Assembly: GCF_902148855.1 (NCBI RefSeq)
Contig: NC_043978.1
Coordinates: 47,792,133-47,856,132, forward strand
Direction of reading: 5' to 3'
DNA from: Sphaeramia orbicularis
Taxonomy: Eukaryota > Chordata > Actinopteri > Kurtiformes > Apogonidae
Length of the DNA: 64,000 bases
Shown: one piece after another, positions 44,768-55,494 of the stretch
Layout: the number at the start of each line of letters is the position of its first letter
Position numbering within the stretch: the first letter of the stretch is position 1
The notes under the pieces: model-generated
The model's database searches: none
What the model was told of the DNA's origin: nothing
The model's input: the letters and a program-made list of their open reading frames with translations, nothing else
Made by a program: the position numbers and the translations under genes

Positions 44768-46046
44768 GTACAATGGCATTATCTACTTTTCTCTACCTCG
44801 CGAGCAAAGTCACTACAGTCTGGCCTTATGATACCTCTGTAGCTATATGTCATGCAGACACTATTCACTTGTGAATACCTTCAGATTACCGTCCATGATA
44901 CAACATCGTTCCTGTCTTATGTCTGTGCGACAGTAATTGTCTGAAAGCTACGCTCTTATTTCACAAGTTCCAGCTGTGCGGTGACCTAAAACGACGGAGA
45001 AATCTATAATACACTGAACACGGTGGCAAATGGTCACTCTAATAGAGGTTTTTTACCCCTTATGCTTGACAGTTGTCGTGAAAGAGACATCTAAACACTA
45101 GAATGACTGTAATAATGTGATATCATGAATTGCATACAGATAACACACCGCTTTTAATTAGCGTGTTATCTGTATGCATTATAAGGTTACCGCGTGTATG
45201 TTCACGCAGAGTAAAATACCAAGCAATTAGTGGTTAGGTTATGGATATGTAAACTTGAGGTCTGTCATGCAATGGCACGCAATTCAAATGGCACTGAATA
45301 ACACGCGAAAGGATGAAAATGCATACGTATAGCACACCAAATGCAATAAGAACTGCCATGACAGCAGAGAAAAGACTAGGCAGAAAAGTAATCCAATTAC
45401 AGAGGTATGTAACATTTTATAATGTTAAAAAACATTTGATGTTACTGGCAACAGCTAGCTGAATTGAAATGAAGCAAAGTTGGTTAATAATGGAAATGTA
45501 GATGATTAAGATATGAGATATCTGCTAAGGTGCGTGGTTTACTGCTGCTGAACTGGGTTATATATGTTTCTATCTGGTTTATATATGTCGAGGCCCAAAA
45601 CAGAATCTGGCCCGATTCAGAATCAGGCCGGCCCAGAATGGAATTCTATTCTAGGCCGGCCTAGAATGGAATCCTGCTGCTATAATGTTATTTTTATACC
45701 ATGTTTAATGCAAATGATCCATAATTCCATAATTTGTCATAATTTTACATTTTCAGTCTTACATACCTTGAGTAACTATTGTCAATTTCAGTCGATTTCA
45801 CTGTACCATATATTGGTGGGGAGTACCACTAGGTTCTATTTGTAAATAAAGTGTATTATAGCTTACAATTAAAATGTTGTTTGTTTCATTTTTTTTTTCA
45901 CATATTTGCAAATTCCATGTATTGATTTTTGTAATAATTTAGATCATTTGCATATATTTCAATCTGGTTTAGGCTATAATATATTTCTGTTTGGTATACT
46001 GCTGGATAGCTGATTTATATATGTTTCTAAATGGTTTTTAGATGTT
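44768..46046. other. Gene-free, with a 16 bp perfect hairpin
   Basis: TGCATACAGATAACAC (45131-45146) and GTGTTATCTGTATGCA (45163-45178) pair perfectly with a 16 nt loop. A degenerate 'CTGGTTTATATATG' repeat begins near 45545 and recurs at 45570, 45965, 46010 and beyond the LTR. No gene. Confidence 0.5.
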
Positions 46047-46051
46047 GCTAT

Positions 46052-46776
46052 TGTCATATCAGTCCCCGGACTCTTGTTTGTTTTGTCTGTCTTGTCTGTT
46101 ATTTCCTGTTTTATTTTGTTAAGTTCTCCTCTTGTGTCATGTCTGGTGTCTTTGCTTCCCTTCCCTGATTGTGTCACCTGTGTTGATTACCTGTCCCCGC
46201 CCTGATTTGTTCCACCTGTGTCTCATTGTCTTCCCTCCCTCCCGTGTATATAAGCCCTGTGTTTTCCCCTGTCCTGTGCCAGTTCGTATTCCTCCTTTTG
46301 GTGTGTCTACTTACCAGCGTTTCTTCAGATCCTGTTTGTTTGCCTGCCTGTCTGTTTCCGACCCGGATTGTTCCTCGACTCCTGAGTTTTGCCTGACCCC
46401 CTGTCTGTACTTCGGCCTCTCCAGCCACTCCCGTGTTCGACCTTTTTTCCCGGATTTATGGTACGTGATTCTGCCTTTTCCCCTATGTACTGTTGCCTGT
46501 CTGCTAGACTCCCTGTGTATGACCTGGTCTGTCCCCTGACGCTCCTCTGTTTTCTCCTAGTCGGGTTCCCCTCGTGTGCTCCCGACCCGGGCCGTGGGTT
46601 TCCTCCTTTGGATTCGGACGTCGTGACGAATCCGCGTAGACAATTCACTGAGGACTCACCCAAGACCTTTTTATGTGAACTGTATTCCCTGTCTGTGTTT
46701 AATAAACACAACTTAATTGTATTTTTGTCTGCAGGTCGTGCTTTTGGGTCCAGATTTTGTACTTCCAGTCCTAACA
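46052..46776 (+). mobile_element. Solo LTR, Gypsy-like, fossil
   Basis: The 725 bp run begins TGTCATATCAG and ends GTCCTAACA, thus TG...CA. GCTAT flanks both sides exactly (46047-46051 and 46777-46781), a 5 bp target duplication. A TATA-type GTATATAAGCC (about 46246) and a polyadenylation signal AATAAA (about 46700) are in the expected order for U3-R-U5, and the C/T-rich text is typical of fish Gypsy LTRs. No internal region remains, so it is a solo LTR left by recombination. The intact duplication and ends suggest it is relatively young. The long frames within it are not genes. Confidence 0.8.
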
Positions 46777-46947
46777 GCTATCTGGTTTACTACTGGTTGG
46801 CTGGTTTATATATATATATATTTCTTTTTTTAGCTTCATATTTTTTATTGGTGAGCATACTAGAAAACAAAAAGTACATGCCAACACAATGGCACACTGA
46901 TGTCAACATTAACCAGGTTTGTAAACATCATTACTTTCAAATTTGCA

Positions 46948-47535
46948 TTTTTTTTTTTTTTTTTTTTTTGTGACAAATAACAATGAAACCAGACGAACAA
47001 TACAATGAAAAGAAAACTAAGACATAGTCTGGATAATATAATTAAACTAATGACATAAACATAAGAAAGTAAATAATTAATAAATAAACTTTTTAAAAAA
47101 AGGGAGGTGGAAGGGAATTACATTATCTCAAAAAAATCCATAAACACTTGCCATTTATTATAGAACTGGTTCGAGTTTCCTCGCTTCGAATATCTAATTT
47201 TCTCTACTTTTAAAAAAGACATAACCTCATTAATCCATTGTGTACTGGAAGGGGCAATTGTAGATTTCCAATTAAGGAAGAGGTGGCGTTTAGCAATCAG
47301 GGAGGTAAAAGTTATCACTTCTAACTCTTTTACAGAGTATTGAGTATACTCTTCCGGGAGACCAAAAATAGCAATGTGTGGTGAAATGTCAATAGTTTTT
47401 GAAAATACCTTGGACATGGTGTTGAAATAAACTGACCAAAAATTTGTCAGGGCTGGACAAGAAAAAACTGTGTGTGAGATTGCAGGGTGAGCCTCCACAT
47501 CTGTCACAGATATGTACCATATTTGGAAAAATCTG
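46948..47535 (-). mobile_element. L1-like LINE 3' end, 5'-truncated
   Basis: On the minus strand the C-terminus of an L1/Tx1-like ORF2 is seen: a zinc-knuckle-like 'CDRCGGSPCNLTH' in one frame, then after a frameshift near 47475 'SHTVFSCPALTNFW', 'FTSLIAKRHLFLNWKS' and 'WINEVMSFLKVEKI'. A T-run at 46948-46969 on the plus strand is its poly(A) tail. Endonuclease and reverse transcriptase are absent, so it is a dead copy. It interrupts the 'GGTTTATATATA' repeat. Confidence 0.75.
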
Positions 47536-47623
47536 AGGTTTATATATATATTTCTATCAGGTTTACTGCTGGCTGCTTTGTGCATCTCCTCTCATGCTTC
47601 GCACATCCACTCTTCCGCCTCTG

Positions 47624-47649
47624 CCCCCCCCCCCCCCCCCCCCCCCCCC
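47624..47649. repeat. C homopolymer, 26 nt
   Basis: An uninterrupted run of C followed by GTGTGTATG(TG)n. Confidence 0.95.
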
Positions 47650-47659
47650 GTGTGTATGT

Positions 47660-47893
47660 GTGTGTGTGATCTATTTTCAATAGATCTTGAAAATCTTATT
47701 TCAAGAAGTCTTACCAATACCTTATCTAATTTTCACTTGTTCCATTGGCAGATTTTGTCTAAAAAATCAGTTCTTATATCTCACTGAAAAGTTACTCTTA
47801 AGGTGATTTTGTCTTATTTTAAGTGTGATGAGATATTTGGACTAGAAATGAGAAAAATACACTTGGTGAGAGTTTGATTTTTTCCAGTGCAAC
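47660..47893 (-). mobile_element. MITE (CACTGCAAAAA type), copy 2
   Basis: The right end TTTTTTCCAGTGCA is the inverted form of the left end at 42873. The interior 'AAGTGTGATGAGATATTTGG' and 'CTTGTTCCATTGGCAG' match copy 1. The left end is not clear. Confidence 0.6.
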
Positions 47894-47937
47894 AGTTGTC
47901 GGTTGTTTACTTGATTCAAAACTAAGGATTGTACAAC

Positions 47938-48087
47938 AGATTACACCCTGTATTCTCAAGTTTCTCAGACAAAAGCGACAGTAATCATTCCCCGAAGTTT
48001 CTACTGGACCACCACCACCGCACACCATGATGGAAACATGCTGAGGTTTGTTGACATTAGGGATCTGCTCGTCACATAATTCCATCA
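47938..48087 (-). CDS. Exon-like segment encoding a Cys-rich N-terminus (tentative)
   Basis: From ATG 48087 or 48085 the minus strand reads 'MELCDEQIPNVNKPQHVS', 'IMVCGGGGPVETSGND' and 'YCRFCLRNLRIQ', in moderately CpG-rich DNA. 'YCRFCLRNL' recalls the start of a ZAD-type zinc-binding domain, though this is only a short resemblance. After 'RIQ' a weak donor-like G|GTGTAA occurs, and the frame then runs into the MITE at 47893. It may be a first exon, a fragment of a mobile-element gene, or chance. No second exon is visible. Confidence 0.22.
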
Positions 48088-48597
48088 CATCCGTCTTATG
48101 TGTGATTGGTTTACTCGGCGCCTGTATGTCCCGCCTTCATATTTGGATTCAAGCCCTGCAATTCAAGACAGATTTCTCATTAAGAAAGATGGATGGTTGG
48201 ACCAGTAAATAGTGACTATGAGTGATTTTTGTCAGTTTATGACCTTATAACATTTGTTTATTGTATGTGTTTATTTTTTAGCAAGTGCTGGTCGGGTGTT
48301 GTATGGCAAGAGGAGGGAGACTGTTGTCATGGCAACCGACAAGAAGGTAGATGCCGATGCCCAATTACACACTGAGGTTGAAAATTTGAATTTCAGTGTT
48401 TCAATGAGTCCCCTATAAAGGGTTCCACTGATTCAAAATAAAGCTCAGTGTAAGGGAAAATCAAGACTATCTGAAACTGAATATGACACCAATAGTATGT
48501 GATTTACATACTATTTAAGCAGAAATATTGTAAGCACTGAGTACTGCATTAGCATAAATATCTCATATTTCAATGCAGTATTGATAACAACATAATA
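48088..48597. other. Gene-free, nothing recognised
   Basis: Unique DNA between the exon-like segment and the Tigger-like element. Confidence 0.4.
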
Positions 48598-49142
48598 CAG
48601 TCTACTCTCGTTAAACCGCCCGCCGTTATACCGCCATTTCCGCCTATCGCCATCCGCCAGCCCAGTTCCATGCACAAACAACACTTATACCATTGATTTC
48701 CCGACCGTTATACCGCCAGCGTGATTGCCATCGAGTACACATAAATTTTAACAATGCACTGAAACAAACGCGCCACACGCTGATCGCGACAAGCTACGAG
48801 TAGGTCTACGGAACGGCCACCGTTCATTTATCGCAGAACACTCAGTAGGTCAGGATGTCGGGAAGAGGACGTGGGATTAAGCCAAAGCCTCAAGATGATG
48901 GGGTGTCATTTCCCGACACGGTATAATAATGCTTAAAATGTTTCCCCACTTTAAATGATCCCTTACAACATAACAGAATCAAGATTTATTTAGAAACGCA
49001 ATTAGAACGGGTTAACGGAGGCAGCATAGACATCATATAGTAAAGACATGCACATTATGGACGCAACCCGTTGTAACGCCATTTTCGCTATACCGCCAAT
49101 TTGGCCGTGAACGGAAGTTGGCGGTATAACGAGAGTAGACTG
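48598..49142. mobile_element. Tigger/pogo-like non-autonomous DNA transposon
   Basis: CAGTCTACTCTCGTTAAACC at the left and its partner GGTATAACGAGAGTAGACTG at the right differ at about one base over 22. TA lies on both sides (48596-48597 and 49143-49144). 'TTATACCGCCA' repeats are scattered inside. A short frame from ATG 48854, 'MSGRGRGIKPKPQDDGVSF', ends after about 24 residues and might be the start of the former transposase or of captured DNA. At 545 bp no catalytic region remains. Confidence 0.8.
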
Positions 49143-49144
49143 TA

Positions 49145-49361
49145 CATCCACTCCGGATGGCAGATTAGATAAACATTTTGAAATCAATTACTTTTTTTTT
49201 TTTGGTTGAAATAGGTGATGTTGTCACCTGTGAAAGCTGGAATAGAAGTTTGTCTTTTGTAGTAATTAAAGGCTTATCTGGTGATGAAGATGGAGTTTCC
49301 CTGCAGTTTCTGTTTTCTATCAGATGAAGACAGAGGTTCATATTACACCGTGGGTAAATTA
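49145..49361. other. Gene-free, nothing recognised
   Basis: Unique, with a T-run near 49192-49204. Confidence 0.4.
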
Positions 49362-49670
49362 ACCCTATAACGCCAAATGTATCATATTTGATACATGAGT
49401 TTTGAAGTCCTCTACATGATCAGTGTAATATTTATTTTCTTGAAAAACCTGATGTATACAATTAAATACATGCAATACACAGATAATCCACCAGGGGGGA
49501 AGAATTTGTTCACCAGAGGCCTTAGGGCGGGGCTTAATAAATGCCGCAATGTACCTGCATACAGAATACCACTGACATAACATACTGCTTGATATTGATA
49601 CTTATACAGACTAACACCCCCCATTTCTGTCTAACCCCCCCCTGCTTTCTCGTTCCAAATGCCTCAGTGA
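49362..49670 (+). mobile_element. MITE family C, partial
   Basis: TTAACCCTATAACGCCAAAT, then 'GTATCATATTTGATACATGA', matching 30610-30665 in reverse. It breaks off at about 49670, where family B text begins. Confidence 0.6.
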
Positions 49671-49675
49671 ATTAA

Positions 49676-49823
49676 ACGTAGGAAAACACCTGATTTTCAC
49701 TCAAAAATGGAAAATACAGAGGGTAATATTACAATAAATGGTGATAAATCACTTAAGGTTAAAAATACAGAACACATTATTTGGAAACTGACACAAAAGT
49801 AGCACTGGGTCTTTATTAGTTAA
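49676..49823 (-). mobile_element. MITE family B, partial
   Basis: 'GGTGATAAATCACTTAAGGT' and 'GACACAAAAGTAGCACTGGG' followed by TCTTTATTAGTTAA match the right end of the reverse-oriented copy at 53294. Its TTAA is shared with the family A element that follows. Confidence 0.65.
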
Positions 49824-50555
49824 CCCTTTCATGCATAGGTCACTACAGTGGACAGTTATTCTACAGCTGTTCTCTTGTATATTCATGGGTTTTGTATTTT
49901 TGTTTTTTTTGCACGTATCTTTCTTAAAGTTTTAACACATTACATATGTTTTCTGGCATGAATTGGTAACATTGTGTAGATCTCCCCTGAGCGTAATAGT
50001 TATAGTTTTCACGCAATTTATCAGTAAATACATGTTTCTTTGCTTCAAAAACTTAAACGCATGGTGTCCAGCTGAGTGGATATTTTTGCAACTTCATGAA
50101 AAATAGGTTCATAAGAATTTTTTTTAAATTATTATTATTACTATTTTTTTAATATATATTTTTTAACTTTTTTTTTTAATTGATTGATGTATTTATTTTG
50201 AACATGAATGTCAAACAGAAGAAAATAAATAAACAAAACACTTAAACATAAGACATATAATACATATTCGAAAAGGAGTGAGAAGAAGTACAACTTACAA
50301 ACTCCCACCCCTTCTCCTTATATAATTAATAACAATAATAACCTTCCTTGTTTAATCATATCTATACACTATATACCATAATATGACTGATACTTACTAG
50401 TAAATAATTAGGTTTCTGGCTTTATATTATTATGAACAAATATAATATGATTTACATAAACACATAATACAATAACACATATATGTAAATACATATTCAT
50501 ACACAGATCTATACACACATATACACCTACATATATACACACACAGATACACACC

Positions 50556-50614
<59 letters not shown>

Positions 50615-50903
50615 ATCAGTTTTATATAGCGCTTTTCTAAGTACTCAAAGACGCTTAACAGACGCTATACATACATTTACACACACTTACCATATACTTG
50701 TACATCTTTAGAACACCCAGTGATCCCCAAGCCCTCTCTCATCACTGTACCGCTGAAAAATTGTGTCTCATAAGAAAATTTCATAAGTTTCATAAGAAAA
50801 TTTTCAATCGCATTGTTTTTTTCATGCCTAAAGAGGAATAAAAACACTCAGGAAAAAAAAAATCTTGATTAAGGTTCTCATCATTTGTGCATGAAAGGGT
50901 TAA
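49820..50903 (-). mobile_element. MITE family A, copy 3, interrupted
   Basis: TTAACCCTTTCATGCATAGG at the left and GTGCATGAAAGGGTTAA at the right. The middle, about 50125-50785, is replaced by a reversed LINE tail and a reversed SINE tail. Confidence 0.75.
50165..50640 (-). mobile_element. LINE 3' tail and SINE tail nested in family A
   Basis: 50165-50330 in reverse resembles a LINE 3' untranslated end ('AAAAGGAGTGAGAAGAAGTA', 'AATAAATAAACAAAAC'). A (TAA)n run covers about 50552-50613, then 'TTTATATAGCGCTTTTCTAA' is the reversed SINE-type tail seen at 23130. Confidence 0.5.
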
Positions 50904-51690
50904 TATACTAATTGGACGATGTAAATTACCCATAGGGATGTGAGGGTAAATAGTGAAGCTGGAGTTGGGATGGGCTCCAGCTTCTCCCCCATGACCCACA
51001 GAGTATTAAGTGGTTTGCAAAATGAACGACTATGAAAAAAGAAGTCACAGTTTTGACTCTGGCATGTTTTTTTTTCCAGTAAAAGGTCACAACAAAATGT
51101 CACAAACTATTTAGAAAAGGATACCAGCCTCTAACTGCGACCAAACACAAGCCTTTCTATTCAGAGAATATACCAGTTGATGGATTAAAGATAGTAAATG
51201 ATGACACTTCATTTTATAACACACACAAAGCACAGAATCCCAAAACGGATAATAATGGAAGCACCACTGAACAGAATGGTGGGGTTTGTTTGAGTTGCTG
51301 TCAGAGGAAAAACACTTTAAAACACTGATAAAACTGTCGGCGAACACAAGTGACCGCAGGCAAACACCAGCGTAGGGAGCGTCTGAGCCACAGTCTGATT
51401 TTAGAGGAAAACGTGGGCAGTTAAATGGTGAACAGTGTCAGCAAACACACCACAAACTCATCTGGTGTTTACAAGTGACATCAGCAAATAAATGTGAGCA
51501 CAGGCTGCACAGGCTGCACAGGCTGCTGAGCTGGGTCCAGTGAGCCTCGATGAGGACCGGATACATGATGGACCTGGACTCCACTGGTACCTGAGGGTCT
51601 GGTGTGGGTCAGGACCTCTGCACAAACAGGACTCGTCTAATTGGTGTATAATCCCCCACTCCAAAAAAGAGAGGACACTGTAAAATGTAC
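50904..51690. other. Gene-free, nothing recognised
   Basis: Unique. Three tandem CACAGGCTG units near 51497-51523. Confidence 0.4.
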
Positions 51691-51699
51691 ATTAAACCA

Positions 51700-52393
51700 T
51701 CCATCTTTCTTTCATCCATCCATCCATCATCCATCAGTCTGTCCATCCATCCATTCATCTGTCCGTCCATTCATCCTTCATCCATCCATCTATCCAACCA
51801 ACATCCATCCAACCATCCATGAAACATCCATCCATCCGTCTGTCTGTCTGTCCATTCATCCTTCATCCATCCATCTGCCTAATCAACATCCATCCATCCA
51901 TCCATCTGTCTGTCCATCATCCATTCATCCATCCATCTATCTAATCAACATCCATCCATCCATCCATCCATCCATCCATCTAGCCAACCAACATTCATCC
52001 ATTCATCCATCATTCATCCATCCATCTATCCAACCAACATCCATCCGTCCATCCGTCCATCCATCCATCTGTCCGTCCATTCATCCTTCATCCATCCATC
52101 TATCCAACCAACATCCATCTAATCAACATCCATCCATCCAACCATCCATTCATCAATCCATCGTTCATCCATCCATCTATCCAACCAACATCCATCCATC
52201 CATCAAACATCCATCTATCCATCCATCTGTCTTTCTGTCCATTCATCCTTCATCCATCCATCTATTAAGCATCATCCATCCATCCATCCATCCATCCATC
52301 AAACATTCATCCGTCCGTCCATCCGTCCATCCATCCATCCATCCATCCATCCATCCATTCATCCGTCCATCCATCCATCCATCCATCCATCTA
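51700..52393. repeat. (CCAT)n minisatellite-like array
   Basis: About 700 bp of degenerate CATC/CCAT units mixed with 'CCAACCAACATCC' and 'GTCTGTC' variants. A long plus-strand frame across it (251 codons of His-Pro-Ser-Ile) is purely repeat-derived. Confidence 0.95.
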
Positions 52394-53293
52394 AATTAAA
52401 CCAGTGCAATGATTTGTAAATCTCATGTGAACCAGTATTACTATAGATACTATAACACGGGGATCATCCAGCTCAGTATCAGTGCTCAGTTCAAAAGCCT
52501 TTATGTGAAGCATTAATGTCCACTTTCGGTCAATGTTAAATATGCATACATTTACAGATTGAGTGTTCTGTTCCTTCCTCTGGGAATTTGTGGATGCAAC
52601 TCCTAACAGAGAAAACAAAGTAGTACCATTAGAAATCATGGGGGAAGTGTTGAGATTTGGAGAATAACTAAAGAGAATAACTAACAGAAATGGAACTTTT
52701 CGAAAAGTGACTGTGTGAGTTGGTGAAAAACCATAGACATACATTACGACAGACATTTTCAGTATCAACATTAATAAAATCGCATCTGTCATCACCACTC
52801 TTCTTCTTCTTCTTCTTCCATCAAAAAACTATTCTTCTTGGTATTTGGCCAATATTGTTAGCTTCATAACGTAATTGTCTAAGTCATATTTTTGGCCAAA
52901 TTGTGATATGTCTAACTTTACTCTCCTAAAACTGCTTCTTCCACTTACATAGATATCACAATTTGGCAAAAAATATGACTAAGGAGGTATCGATATTCCA
53001 AGTGTCAATCCACGCATCAATAATTTTTACACATAGATTAGCCTCCATAAAGTCCACACTCTAATTTAGGATGTAATGAAGACTTGATGCAGCGGTCTGA
53101 TTCTCCATCATCAAAAATCTAAAATGAATCCAAATATGGATGGAAAAAATATAATGAACATAATTGTAAGCATTATGTGGCAAAAAAGGTGTGACCATGA
53201 ATGTCTCCTGTACTCAAAACCAAAGGTGGTGCAGTGAAATTTTGCATGCGCAGTTTTCTTTTTTTGGCTGGCCAGTGTATTTGTCCACAAAAT
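52394..53293. other. Gene-free, short CTT repeat
   Basis: (CTT)n at about 52800-52819. Two near-identical pieces in opposite orientation ('TAAGTCATATTTTTGGCCAA' at about 52880 and 'TTTGGCAAAAAATATGAC' at about 52962) form a loose inverted repeat. No gene. Confidence 0.4.
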
Positions 53294-53844
53294 TTAACCC
53301 ATAAAAACCCAGAAAGCCACCGGTGACACAAACCATCTACTGATCTAAATTGTTTAATACCTGTTTATCCATTAACCCTATCAATACACGTAAATAATTG
53401 GTGTAAAATGCAGTTTGTCATCTTTTTATGGTCATCAGATATGACCCATTTGGAAATTCAGAGGCTCTGTAGTTACCGTGGAAACACTGTCATCTTCTAC
53501 AACATTAATTCACCAGTAAAACCCATGGAGTTGGATCAATGGCAGTGGATGGACACACTGGGTTTATGTTCGGTTAATGATAGATTTTGTTGAAAAACTC
53601 ATTTCGTCTTCAGTTTTCTCTGTTTTTGATATAATAACCCTCAACTTTAGTGTGAGCTGTTATGAACATCTACATGATAAGTCAGTTAAATACAGGAAAA
53701 TACATGATTATCACAAAAAAAAATGCACAAATAATGAGCACAATATCATAATAAATGGTGATAAATTACTTAAGAAAGGTTAAAATAAAGAGAAAATTAA
53801 TTCGGGAACTGACACAAAAGTAGCACTGGGTCTTTATGGGTTCA
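53294..53844 (-). mobile_element. MITE family B, copy 4, full length, reversed
   Basis: TTAACCCATAAAAACCCAGA at the left and GGGTCTTTATGGGTTCAA at the right; the right TTAA has become TTCA. The body aligns with 4986-5529 in reverse, at about 550 bp. Confidence 0.8.
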
Positions 53845-54500
53845 ATAAAGAAAACATAATGATGGTAATGAAATCATATGATGGATAGTTTCATAGCTTT
53901 AGTGGGAGTCTAACTTTAAAACCTCCACATGAACACTGATACAGAACTCACAAACACAGAGTTGCTTGGATGAACCGTAAAGCGTTGCAGCCCAGTGAGG
54001 CATTTCAAAAAGGTGATTATCAAAGTCTTCATCTGCCCAAGGATGGATGATTGCCCAAATGCTGCCCTTTCGTCCCATAATGAGCCACATCCAATGTCAA
54101 TAAACCCTCAAAATCGCTTGCCATCCATCATCGGCCGCAGGTTACGTTACGCACCCTGCAGAAGTGAAGGTCAGCTTTTGTCTCAGACATCATTTTTGGC
54201 TCTAACCACCTCCAGCCTCAGAATAGATGAGCCAGTGGAGCAGACATGACATTTGAGGGGGTGAGGGAACGATGACCTGATCTCTGGGGACAAATGGGTA
54301 GAGATGTCAAGCTATAGACTCGTGGAACAATTGGGATCTTGAAAGGCCTGTTTTCATTTGATGAAACTATTATGAGACATGAGCCTTGTCGTCATCAGTG
54401 CTGTAAGATAAACTGTAAGATATGGTATGTGTGTTTTTAAAGCAACACATGTGTGACTTTTCTGTTAAAAACTGAGCAAATGCTAAAGTACAGGGTGTAT
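53845..54500. other. Gene-free; 53.98-54.29 kb possible conserved noncoding DNA
   Basis: The 53980-54290 stretch is high-complexity, GC-moderate and free of repeat motifs, unlike its surroundings. Frames of 63-84 codons on both strands have no domain. Conservation is unproven. Confidence 0.25.
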
Positions 54501-54615
54501 AAAAAAAAAAAAAGATTCATTTTGAAAAATTACCCCTAGTTCCACATTTGATAATTTTTGGAATTTTCTTTGATGGACGTCGGTAGGTAGGGGATTAGGG
54601 GATTGGTGGATATTT

Positions 54616-55105
54616 GTCCAAATTTACAGACCCAGGTTTTCATGCATAAGTGAGCAGGGGCAAACTGAGCAGTCCAAGTTAAAACTGGTTTGTGCGAAGT
54701 AGCGGTGAGATTTAAATCCAATCAACGGTCATGGAAGGGTACATCTTGTTCTCCACAAAATTGCCAGATTACAGCATTAACACTTTGTTTAGGCCTGAAA
54801 ATGTCACTGAGGACAGGCCAAGTTAGGGTTAGGGTTAACACGTTGAATTAACATTGAAAGCCTGGAACAGCTACCATGGGTAAAGCAATGAAATTGACAT
54901 GGTGGCCAAAATGTTAATGGTGTAACCTGGCAGTTTTGTAGAAAACAAGATGGATGCCCATTGTCCCCTCCCATGACCTTTGTTTGGATTTAAATCCCAC
55001 TACTACTTTGTCCAAACCAGTTTTAACTTGGATTGCACAATTTGCCCCTGCTCACTCATGCATGAAAACCTGGGTTTGCACATGTAAAAATGTACACAAA
55101 TTTGA
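54616..55105. repeat. Foldback element with about 150 bp arms
   Basis: 54616-54770 and 54926-55105 are inverted copies: 'CCCAGGTTTTCATGCAT' against 'ATGCATGAAAACCTGGG', and 'GGATTTAAATCC'-centred text in both. The 155 bp loop holds a telomere-like TTAGGGTTAGGG at about 54824. The two similar 60-codon frames in the arms are by-products. Confidence 0.75.
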
Positions 55106-55213
55106 CTGTGCATGCAAAAACATGTTGAGGCTTATCTACTAACAGGATGCACTGAGGGTTGCACAACTCAGATGGCCAAAATAGGCAGGGGGCAGTCTTT
55201 TAAGGCCCTAGGC

Positions 55214-55415
55214 CAGGGGTCAGCAACCCTGGTCCTAGAGGGCCACTGTCCTGCATGTTTTAGATGTATCCCTCTTCCAACACACCTGAATCAAATGATA
55301 AGCCTATGATCAAGCTCTGCAGAAGACTAATAATGACCACCAGGTGTGCTGGAAGAGGAGAACATCTAAAACATGCAGGATAGTGGCTCTCTAGGACCAG
55401 GGTTGCTGACCCCTG
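55214..55415. mobile_element. hAT MITE, 202 bp, perfect duplication
   Basis: CAGGGGTCAGCAACCCTGGT and ACCAGGGTTGCTGACCCCTG are perfect inverted ends over 20 bp, and CCCTAGGC flanks both sides exactly (55206-55213 and 55416-55423). The middle is palindromic too, so the element could form one long hairpin. Probably young. Confidence 0.92.
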
Positions 55416-55494
55416 CCCTAGGCAATACAATGACGAAAAGTATCATCTTAGTTTTAGTCTTAGAATTTGGACTGCTCTGTGATCTCAGAGTTAA

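Noticed and set aside
46132-46973. 135- and 194-codon plus-strand frames
   Set aside because: They lie in the C/T-rich solo LTR and continue past its end; overlapping frames on the other strand are equally long.
51700-52393. CRISPR-like array
   Set aside because: The units are degenerate tetranucleotides with no spacer/repeat alternation, and the DNA is clearly vertebrate.
51641-52399. 252-codon His-Pro-Ser-Ile frame
   Set aside because: Purely a translation of the (CCAT)n array; tetranucleotide repeats of this composition stay open in several frames.
54823-54840. Interstitial telomere
   Set aside because: Only two TTAGGG units in a foldback loop; too short to call a telomeric array.
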